Shown here piece after piece: positions 7,353 to 12,814 of a DNA stretch of 12,814 nt. Origin of the DNA: CAYWNA01 sp964459305 (GTDB lineage Bacteria > Planctomycetota > Planctomycetia > Pirellulales > Pirellulaceae); assembly GCA_964459305.1 (NCBI GenBank), contig CAYWNA010000334.1, positions 1-12,814 on the forward strand. Direction: 5' to 3'. A model generated the notes under the pieces. The model did not search any database and was not told the origin of the DNA. It saw nothing but the letters and a program-made list of their open reading frames with translations. A program made the translations under genes and the position numbers. Positions within the stretch are counted from its first letter, which is position 1. Each line of letters begins with the position of its first letter.

Positions 7353-7700
7353 CGCGTATGGCGAGACCTGTGTGGCTTGATGCGTGACAATTCGGGCCAG
7401 TTGCTTGATCGCGCGCGGCTTGATGCGCGAAGAAGATCCGCCAACCATCAAGGCTGCGCTCACGGGAGCGGTGTCATTCAACACCGGCGCGGCAACAAGG
7501 CATTTGTCGGTGTCTCGTTTTTCGACAAAGCCCCGCCTACTACACGATCCAGGCCCTTTATGATCCGGGCAGACAAAAGGAAGCGGATGCGATGCGCGAG
7601 CATTCAGTACGCATGGGGCGCCGCGGGCTCTATTCAAAGGTCTTGTTGAGCAAGAGCGCGTTGTTGAGTGGAAGCCGCTGAACAAAGAACTGCGACATCA
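7353..7700. other. non-coding remnant stretch between fucI-like fragment and rhaT
   Basis: No intact gene. It contains the 62-base glycosidase-like copy at 7534-7595. An 11-base direct repeat (GGCTTGATGCG, near 7374 and 7419) also occurs and is probably chance. A plus-strand frame near 7624-7731 reads 'FKGLVEQERVVEWKPLNKEL', which looks protein-like but matches nothing I recognise and runs into the end of rhaT. No terminator hairpin seen. Confidence 0.4.
7534..7595 (+). pseudogene. 62-base remnant of a six-hairpin-glycosidase-like gene
   Basis: Bases 7534-7595 match the reverse complement of 848-909 at 58 of 62 positions and translate as 'AYYTIQALYDPGRQKEADAM'; the intact gene has Leu where this has Pro. 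Of the four differences, three are silent (CTC/CTT, TAC/TAT, GCC/GCG), so the copy seems to come from a paralogue that diverged under coding constraint. Similarity stops sharply on both sides. No start, end or other part of the gene is present here. Confidence 0.75.
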
Positions 7701-8747
7701 TCAGTGGCCACTGGCCATCTGGCTTCCGTAGCCGATGACGACCGTCGAGAGGATCAGGACAATCAGGCCTGCGGAGATCGCCACAAAGGTTTTGCGGCTC
7801 GATCCTTTCCATTCGTGGCAGAGAAGTCCGCACAGATTGCTGAAGACAATCACGAATGCAAGATGGATGCTCCAACTGCTGAAGTCATACCGTCCCATCT
7901 TTGTCGTGCCCATGCCGTAGAAGAAAAAGCCGGTGTACCACATGACGCCCGCCAAAACCGAGAAGAAGTAGTTTGGCATCATCTGGGCCAGCGGCCCCCG
8001 GAAGAAGTCCGATGCCGATTGGTTCTTGAGGATGAGAATCGAGCACCAGATGAAGTTGACGGTGAATCCTCCTCCCATCACCAGGACGAACACGGGGCTG
8101 TTCTGAAAGATGCTGGGCACGCCAGCCTGAAGAGCCGCTTCAGCAATTGGCTTTCCAGCATCGATGCCATAGGCGAATCCGGCGCTCATGATGCCGGAGA
8201 ACGTGGCCACGAACAGGCCTTTGGTGAGTGCAAATTCCTTGATTGCCGCTCTCTTCTGTTGATCGGTGAGCTCTCGTTCCTTGAGGGTTCCCGCATAACA
8301 GCAGACGGCAATGCCGCCAAGACAGACGGCGACGCCGATAAGTACCGTCAGTCCAGATGTCGTCGTCAGAAGCGTTTCAGCATCACCGGCGACCAGGGGC
8401 GGAATCAACGTACCAAACGCCGTACAGTATCCAAGAGCGATCGACATCCCAAGAGCCATGCCCAGGAAACGCATGCTCAGACCAAACGTCAGACTTCCCG
8501 CGCCCCACATCGCACCGAACAGATAGGCCAACACCATGTTTCTTACAGGGCTGTTGGCATACACGGCTTGCAGATCGGGGCAGGTCATCAGTGCCACAAG
8601 CGCCGGCGATACGATCCACGCAGCCAATCCTTGTGTGATCCACGCTGTTTCCCATTGCCACCGCTTGACGCGATGCAGAGGAACATAGAAGCTGCCGTGG
8701 AAGAATCCTCCGACAGCGTGAAGTACAACTCCAATAAACGGATTCAT
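7701..8747 (-). CDS. rhaT: L-rhamnose:H+ symporter
   Basis: 348 residues, close to the length of the E. coli protein (344). Imports L-rhamnose, or a related deoxysugar, with a proton across the cytoplasmic membrane. Landmarks shared with RhaT: an N-terminal 'GVVLHAVGGFFHGSFYVP' helix followed by 'RVKRWQWETAW', 'YLFGAMWGAGSLTFGLSMRFLGMALG', a cytoplasmic 'AGTLKERELTDQQK' loop, 'FSGIMSAGFAYGIDAGKPI', 'VFVLVMGGGFTVN' and 'LAGVMWYTGFFFYGMG'. About ten hydrophobic segments fit the drug/metabolite transporter fold. Start ATG at 8747; upstream purines are weak (no strong ribosome site), yet this ATG begins the first conserved helix. Divergent from the URO-D-like gene at 8855 with a 107-base gap. Downstream lies the fragment zone, with no obvious partner gene in the same direction. 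Substrate could also be L-fucose or L-lyxose; rhamnose is the family default. Confidence 0.9.
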   Translation of the reverse strand: MNPFIGVVLHAVGGFFHGSFYVPLHRVKRWQWETAWITQGLAAWIVSPALVALMTCPDLQAVYANSPVRNMVLAYLFGAMWGAGSLTFGLSMRFLGMALGMSIALGYCTAFGTLIPPLVAGDAETLLTTTSGLTVLIGVAVCLGGIAVCCYAGTLKERELTDQQKRAAIKEFALTKGLFVATFSGIMSAGFAYGIDAGKPIAEAALQAGVPSIFQNSPVFVLVMGGGFTVNFIWCSILILKNQSASDFFRGPLAQMMPNYFFSVLAGVMWYTGFFFYGMGTTKMGRYDFSSWSIHLAFVIVFSNLCGLLCHEWKGSSRKTFVAISAGLIVLILSTVVIGYGSQMASGH

Positions 8748-8854
8748 AGCGTTGCCCAGGCCTCTCGTTGACTACCATGACGAAGCTCCTTGCGATCCCT
8801 CACTTTCAGCAACATAATACATCGCAGACATTACCTGTCAAAGGAGGCACGCAG
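8748..8854. promoter_or_regulatory. divergent intergenic region between rhaT and URO-D-like gene
   Basis: 107 bases serve two outward genes. On the plus strand TTGCGA (8790-8795) and CATAAT (8813-8818) are 17 bases apart, giving 4/6 and 5/6 agreement with sigma-70 boxes. The strong Shine-Dalgarno AAAGGAGG (8840-8847) stands 7 bases before the ATG at 8855 and decides that start over upstream in-frame ATGs at 8777 and before. The minus-strand promoter for rhaT is not visible to me. Shared control by one regulator is plausible, but no operator is evident. Confidence 0.4.
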
Positions 8855-10015
8855 ATGGCTTCGTCCCGCGATCGATTCGTTGATACACTCGATTTCAAAC
8901 CTGTCGCCAATCCGTGGGCGCGTTGGGGTGCTTTTTTGTGGACCGAAACCGTCGAACGGTGGCGGCAAGAGGGCTGGGACGGCACGCCGCTGGACGACTA
9001 CTTTGAGCTCGATCGGCTGGTCCGCGTCGATCCGTGGTACGGCCCCGTTCCTGAATTCAAGCATGAAGTGCTCTCGGAAGACGATGAGACAGTTACGTAC
9101 GTCAATCACGAGGGCATCGTGATGCGCGAGTTCAAGCAACATCCGGACACGAGCATGCCGCAGTTCGTCAAGTTTCCCGTCGAGAACGAAGAGGAGTTCG
9201 AGCAGTTCGCAGCCGATCGGCTGGCCCTGAACGCCGCACAGCGGATGTCGTCCCAGTGGCAACAGCAGGTCGCCAGCGGACGGGTCCAGGTAGACGTCGG
9301 TCGCGGCGAACTCGATGCGGCCGATACCCGGGCGGCATGCAACGATTCAGGCGCCGGGGAGCAATGGCCACGGAAGTGCTGGGCCGATCGCTGGGGTGGC
9401 TTCTTCGGTGCCCTGCGCAACATGTTGGGCGTCCAGAACCTTTGCATGGCCTTCTATGATCAGCCTCGGCTTGTCGAGCGCATGATGGAGGAACGGGCCG
9501 ACCGCATCATCGAGATCACGGGCGAGGTGTTGAAATACACGCACTTCGACACTTTCTGGTTCTGGGAGGACATGGCTTACAAGAGCGGCCCGCTGGTCGG
9601 CCCAGATCTATTCCGCAAGTTCGCCTTCCATCATTATCAGCGGGTCTGTGAATGGCTGCGTTCGCAGGGCATCCGGCACATCGGGCTGGACAGCGATGGC
9701 AATATGGAGTCGTTGATTCCACTCTGGCTGGACGCCGGCATCACGCATCTCTGGCCCTTCGAGGTGCAGTCCGGCATGGATGTGGTGCAAGTACGTCGAC
9801 AATACGGCAAACAACTGGGAATCATCGGCGGCCTGGACAAGCGGGTGCTCGTAGAAGGGGGCCAGGTCATGCGGGACGAGGTGGACCGCGTGATGCCGCT
9901 CGTCGAGCAGGGAGGATACATCCCCGAGTTGGACCATAGTGTACCGCCCGATGTTTCGTGGGCGAACTTCTGCGATTATGTTGACTATCTCAAGCACCGG
10001 CTGGGAAGAGGATAG
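8855..10015 (+). CDS. URO-D-like (uroporphyrinogen decarboxylase superfamily) protein
   Basis: 386 residues. Start fixed by AAAGGAGG at 7-base spacing and by 'MASSRDRFVDTLDF', a typical opening for this group. It shares the group's landmarks: 'DPWYGPVPEFKHEVL' (59-73), 'MPQFVKFPVENEEEFE' (101-116), 'GGFFGALRNMLGVQNL' (181-196), 'FWFWEDMAYKSGPLVGPDLFRKF' (234-256), 'GLDSDGNMESLIPLWLDAG' (277-295), 'PFEVQSGMDV', 'IIGGLDKR' (323-330) and 'IPELDHSVPPDVSW'. The fold is that of uroporphyrinogen decarboxylases and corrinoid methyltransferases; the haem-pathway role is unlikely because these proteins sit in sugar loci and lack the canonical N-terminal motif. Residues about 139-172 are rich in Ala, Gly, Asp and Arg and longer than the short linker usually found there. 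The TAG stop lies at the edge of a 151-bp inverted-repeat element. Function unknown; the divergent rhaT hints at deoxysugar metabolism. Confidence 0.85.
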   Translation: MASSRDRFVDTLDFKPVANPWARWGAFLWTETVERWRQEGWDGTPLDDYFELDRLVRVDPWYGPVPEFKHEVLSEDDETVTYVNHEGIVMREFKQHPDTSMPQFVKFPVENEEEFEQFAADRLALNAAQRMSSQWQQQVASGRVQVDVGRGELDAADTRAACNDSGAGEQWPRKCWADRWGGFFGALRNMLGVQNLCMAFYDQPRLVERMMEERADRIIEITGEVLKYTHFDTFWFWEDMAYKSGPLVGPDLFRKFAFHHYQRVCEWLRSQGIRHIGLDSDGNMESLIPLWLDAGITHLWPFEVQSGMDVVQVRRQYGKQLGIIGGLDKRVLVEGGQVMRDEVDRVMPLVEQGGYIPELDHSVPPDVSWANFCDYVDYLKHRLGRG

Positions 10016-10165
10016 TGCTTTGTCACAGCTAAAAGTTAGGATGCGTGGCTGAGATAGTAACCCGAAGCGTCAGCGAGGGATGCAGTAGGTTACGGCTTCC
10101 CCCTCGCTTACGCTTCGGGTTACGATGTCCAAGGTCTACCCTAAAACTAAGCTGTGACAAAGCAC
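10015..10165. mobile_element. 151-bp MITE-like element with terminal inverted repeats and TA flanks
   Basis: Ends are perfect 16-bp inverted repeats: GTGCTTTGTCACAGCT at 10015-10030 and its complement at 10150-10165. TA flanks both sides (10013-10014 and 10166-10167), as expected for TA target duplication by Tc1/mariner-IS630 type transposases. Inside lies a second inverted pair, GTAACCCGAAGCGTCAGCGAGGG (10057-10079) against 10101-10123, with 22 of 23 positions pairing. The element can fold into one long hairpin and has no coding capacity, so it would need a transposase supplied from elsewhere. The inner core reads 'VTRSVSEG' when translated, a string I know as a recurrent repeat-derived peptide in planctomycete annotation. 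The hairpin could also end transcription of the preceding gene. Transposon class is inferred; the repeats are seen directly. Confidence 0.8.
10057..10123. repeat. REP-like inner palindrome of the MITE
   Basis: Arms 10057-10079 and 10101-10123 are 23 bases with one mismatch (CAG against AAG in the centre of the arm), separated by a 21-base loop. The core CCCGAAGCG...GCGAGGG resembles dispersed repeats of planctomycete genomes. It may be an older REP unit captured in the element. Confidence 0.65.
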
Positions 10166-10167
10166 TA

Positions 10168-10384
10168 GTCGGCCGGGACGGTCCGTGCACGTTCCGTCAC
10201 CGTTCACGAGAGTCGAGTGTAAGAGGCGAAAAACCAGGGGATATTCTGCTTTACGGCACGACGTTTTCGCCTTTCAGCGCTTTCGGTTTGATTGCATTAC
10301 TGCTTTCACGCCAGACAAGAACACCACAGATGGCTTCATCCATCATGTGTGAAGATCTGAGCCACCTGATTGGAGCAAGATAAC
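10168..10384. other. upstream region of the GH36-like gene
   Basis: 217 bases without a gene. A 9-base inverted repeat, AGGCGAAAA (10224-10232) and TTTTCGCCT (10264-10272), is separated by 31 bases. It could be an operator or mRNA hairpin, or chance. GGAG at 10372-10375 is the likely ribosome site for the ATG at 10385. No convincing -10/-35 pair found. Confidence 0.4.
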
Positions 10385-12529
10385 ATGAGAGGCATTTTCG
10401 CAGCCCGTCGATCACTCTGTTCACTGGCCGTGGCGTTGTTTGGCGCATTGATCTTCGTTATCGCTCCACAAGGTGCCCGCGGCGCCCAGGACGACGCCCC
10501 AACACTTGAGGATCCAACTCCACTCTCCGGCGCGACGGCGCCGACCTTGCACGCTGCAGACAACCAATGGGTCATTGCCAACGAACGGCTGAAACGGGTG
10601 ATCCGGTACGATCCGGTGCGCAAGGGTTTCTTTGCGGTGTCACTGAAGGACCGTGCGACGGGCAAGGAGCTGTTGGACGCCCCGGCTGCCGAAGGCGTTT
10701 TCGAGTTCGGTGGGTTGCAGACGCCGGAGCGGACCATTAGCCTCGGTCGCGATTTCGAGCCGGGCAAATCCGCCCATGTCTGGAAGGCCAACCCCGATGT
10801 GCGCGGCGGCGGTGTTTGGACGCTCTCACTGACGGCCAAAGGCGTCGGATCGAACGCGGGCTTCAACGTGACCATCCACTACGACGTTTATCCGGGCCGC
10901 GAGCCGTGGATGACCAAGTGGTATACCATTGACAACAAAACCGGCTCGGATCTGGTTTGGCGGACTCTCACCTACGAATGCCTGCCGCTTGCGAATCGCA
11001 AGAGCCTGTGTGCCTTTCAGTTCGACGAGTTTTCTACCCTTTGTTTGGCCCACGATCGGAAGCAGCATCGCGGGATCGGCGTGGCGGTAGGCCATTACGA
11101 GTTTGACACGTGTCTGGACCCCAAAGAGGGTCTGGTGGCCCGAGTCCGACCAAACGTCGATCTCGACGAGTATCTCAAGCTGCGCGGTGGGACCACAACC
11201 AAGTCGATCATCGAGATCTACAGCGGTCCACCGGAGTCGGGGACCTGGACGCATCAGCTTTTTCTGATTCACCGATGGATCGCCAAAACCGACCCCACCC
11301 GACCCGGGACCTGGTACTCCACGTACCGTGGGATCGGCGGGATCGATCCAACTACCGACCACATCAAGGCAGTTGCCCCCAAAGTCAAAGCTTGCGGTTT
11401 TGACGGGATATTCTCCTGCACGCTGTTTCACCGCTACTTCGATCGTCCCCGTTTAGGCCAGACCGTGGCTCCGGACGTCAAGCAAAAGTGGCTTGCTGAA
11501 TACGTCCGCCAAGCCGACATCTGCAAGAGGCATGGCCTCTCGATTGGGCTGCATACTTATGGCGGCGATTCCTATGCAAACTGTTGTCCCGCGCAAATGG
11601 ACGAAGCGGCACGAGTTATCGGCGACATCTTGCACAAGACCTCCGCTCAGTACCTCTGGTACGAGGACTTTGGTCGGCCCTACTCCTGCCTGGGCAAAGT
11701 TCAGACCGGCCTCGAAGGATGGCAGCTTCAGAAGAACTCCGACTCGTCCGACCGTCATGGCACCTACCGGGACGACCATAAATTCGCCTGGCGAGAGGGG
11801 TGGATGCGTTTGGCGCCACGGTTGCAAGCGGCTTCGCCCGGGATCGTCTTGCACCGCTCCTGGATCAGTCTGGCCGAAGCGTTGGACACCGGAGAAATAA
11901 CGACTGCTAAAGACATCGGTGACAACTGTACCCGCAAGTCGATGGACGCTTGGCGCGATTTCATGGTCCGGCGCGCCGCGATCTGGCCTATCCTTGCCAA
12001 CGTGCCGGGCGCTGGCGGCACCGTCGAAGGCAGCGACTACGAGCTTGCAAACAGCGCCTTCATCGGCACCATGATGCTCGCCGGCAATGTGCTCAAGATC
12101 GACGACTCTCAGGTATCTCGGGTGCGCCACTGGATCGAATGGAACCGCAAGAACCGGTATTTTCTGCAGTACTCCCAGCCGCTGGACGGTGCGGCGGGTG
12201 TCAGACTATCCACGACGCTGGCCACGACGAAGGCCCGAGTCGGCGGCCTGATGCACCTTGCCCCCCTGCGAAACGGTTCCTTCGGATTCGTCGGGCTCTG
12301 GAACACCGACGACCGGCAGGCACGACAGGTGAAGCTCAGGATTTCTCCCCGGACCTACTTCCTGAGCATCGACCCGGCCCAGCCGCTTTCGATCGTCGGC
12401 CTCCGCGACGGCGCGGAATACCCCTATGAGTGGGACGAAGGGGCGATCCACCTTCTCCCCTTTGAAATCCCGGCCGCACAGTGGGAAATCCTCGAACTGC
12501 GTGAAATCAAAGGGCTCAGGATTCATTGA
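10385..12529 (+). CDS. secreted alpha-galactosidase-like (GH36/GH27 type) glycoside hydrolase
   Basis: 714 residues. The ATG at 10385 is chosen because GGAG lies 9 bases upstream and a signal peptide follows: basic start 'MRGIFAARRS', hydrophobic 'LAVALFGALIFVIA', cleavage near 'ARGAQDD' (31-37). An in-frame TTG at 10370 is possible but poorer. Residues about 55-300 look like the N-terminal beta-supersandwich of GH36-type enzymes. Residues about 305-590 look like a TIM barrel: 'GTWYSTYRG' (308-316), 'KACGFDGIFS' (335-344), 'RHGLSIGLHTYGG' (382-394), 'YLWYEDFGRP' (423-432) with candidate catalytic Glu427/Asp428, 'GIVLHRSWIS' (486-495) and 'IWPILANVPGAGGTVEGSDYE' (533-553). Residues about 610-714 form a C-terminal beta domain with 'GFVGLWN' and 'PAAQWEILEL'. 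Acts outside the cytoplasm on glycans. Neighbours suggest a role in the same polysaccharide pathway. GH36-like identity is likely; exact family and sugar are not resolved. Confidence 0.75.
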   Translation: MRGIFAARRSLCSLAVALFGALIFVIAPQGARGAQDDAPTLEDPTPLSGATAPTLHAADNQWVIANERLKRVIRYDPVRKGFFAVSLKDRATGKELLDAPAAEGVFEFGGLQTPERTISLGRDFEPGKSAHVWKANPDVRGGGVWTLSLTAKGVGSNAGFNVTIHYDVYPGREPWMTKWYTIDNKTGSDLVWRTLTYECLPLANRKSLCAFQFDEFSTLCLAHDRKQHRGIGVAVGHYEFDTCLDPKEGLVARVRPNVDLDEYLKLRGGTTTKSIIEIYSGPPESGTWTHQLFLIHRWIAKTDPTRPGTWYSTYRGIGGIDPTTDHIKAVAPKVKACGFDGIFSCTLFHRYFDRPRLGQTVAPDVKQKWLAEYVRQADICKRHGLSIGLHTYGGDSYANCCPAQMDEAARVIGDILHKTSAQYLWYEDFGRPYSCLGKVQTGLEGWQLQKNSDSSDRHGTYRDDHKFAWREGWMRLAPRLQAASPGIVLHRSWISLAEALDTGEITTAKDIGDNCTRKSMDAWRDFMVRRAAIWPILANVPGAGGTVEGSDYELANSAFIGTMMLAGNVLKIDDSQVSRVRHWIEWNRKNRYFLQYSQPLDGAAGVRLSTTLATTKARVGGLMHLAPLRNGSFGFVGLWNTDDRQARQVKLRISPRTYFLSIDPAQPLSIVGLRDGAEYPYEWDEGAIHLLPFEIPAAQWEILELREIKGLRIH

Positions 12530-12559
12530 TTGCATATCGGGACATGGTACACTTCGTGA

Positions 12560-12772
12560 ATGCCACGACCACCGCGAGCCGACGAAGCAGGCGGGCTGTA
12601 TCACGCGCCCAATCGTGGGAACGCCCGGACTACGATTCTTCGGAAGGACGCTGATTACGAGGCGTTCGAGCGAATACTTGCGGAAGGTCTCGAACGTTAC
12701 GACATTCAGAGGAACCTGAACCACGGCTATTGTCACCCTGGCCGATTCCCCGCCTGCCACGCGGCCTGTTGA
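12560..12772 (+). pseudogene. truncated RAYT-like (Y1/IS200-type) REP-associated transposase
   Basis: The first roughly 50 residues (MPRPPRADEAGGLYHAPNRG, then 'ARTTILRKDADYEAFERIL' and 'AEGLERYDI') match the opening of Y1 HUH transposases of the RAYT group, which act on REP hairpins. Family members are about 200 residues or more and continue with 'QLMPNHWHLVL', the His-hydrophobic-His metal site. Here the frame changes after 'ERYDI' to an unrelated 'QRNLNHGYCHPGRF' and stops at 12770-12772, so the metal site and the catalytic Tyr are missing. It is a remnant, by deletion or frameshift. No ribosome site of note. Confidence 0.65.
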
Positions 12773-12814
12773 TTTTGTGTATCCATATTCTACAGGGTTG
12801 GGTGTTGGTGTTTT
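12773..12814. other. window end
   Basis: 42 bases, with GT-rich DNA at the very end. Nothing identified; the rest of the broken transposase is not visible in any frame here. Confidence 0.4.

Noticed and set aside
6888..7685. Minus-strand open frame of 265 codons opposite the fucose-isomerase-like fragment
   Set aside because: Part of it is just the complement of the isomerase motifs and of the 62-base repeat; no family features of its own.
7668..8771. Plus-strand open frame of 367 codons opposite rhaT
   Set aside because: Hydrophilic, low-quality protein; the minus strand clearly encodes the membrane symporter.
10224..10272. 9-bp inverted repeat as a possible operator upstream of the GH36-like gene
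   Set aside because: Short arms with a 31-base gap and no palindromic regulator-site shape; too likely by chance to call as a site.
10045..10383. Plus-strand open frame starting MAEIVTRSVSEG
   Set aside because: It begins inside the MITE and the recognisable peptide is translated repeat sequence. No protein-like features downstream.
1..12814. CRISPR array, tRNA, rRNA or prophage genes
   Set aside because: No regularly spaced repeats, no cloverleaf-like or conserved rRNA stretches, and no phage-type proteins seen on either strand.

Overview
The window reads like chromosomal DNA of a planctomycete-type bacterium. This is inferred, not tested. The grounds are secreted sulfatase and glycosidase genes, two URO-D-like proteins of the kind common in those genomes, a small inverted-repeat element whose core reads as 'VTRSVSEG' when translated, and the start of a REP-associated (RAYT-type) transposase. 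The overall theme is uptake and breakdown of sulfated, deoxysugar-containing polysaccharide: sulfatase, esterase-like hydrolase, two glycosidase-like proteins, an L-rhamnose:H+ symporter and a broken fucose-isomerase-like gene.

Layout: (1) bases 2-700, plus strand: 3' part of a URO-D-like gene cut by the window edge. (2) 678-6050, minus strand: three genes in one direction, read as sulfatase (6050-4131), alpha/beta hydrolase (4134-2623, 4-base ATGA overlap with the sulfatase) and a six-hairpin-glycosidase-like secreted protein (2567-678). The last gene overlaps the URO-D-like gene tail to tail by 23 bases. (3) About 6060-7700: a graveyard of gene fragments. On the minus strand lie a spherulin-4-like carboxyl end and, in other frames, a GH29-like piece. 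On the plus strand lie the carboxyl half of a fucose-isomerase-like protein and a 62-base copy of part of the six-hairpin gene. (4) 7701-8747, minus strand: RhaT-type symporter, divergent from a complete URO-D-like gene (8855-10015, plus). (5) 10015-10165: a 151-bp MITE-like element with 16-bp perfect terminal inverted repeats and TA at both ends, sitting at the URO-D-like stop codon. (6) 10385-12529, plus strand: secreted GH36/GH27-like TIM-barrel protein. (7) 12560-12772: a truncated RAYT-like transposase.

In the likely working picture, exported enzymes remove sulfate and ester groups and cleave glycosidic bonds outside the cytoplasm, and RhaT imports the freed deoxysugar. The role of the URO-D-like proteins is unknown; the divergent arrangement with rhaT suggests a link to sugar metabolism. 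The most unusual structures are the rearranged stretch at 6.2-7.6 kb and the compact mobile element. I found no complete new defence or mobile system.
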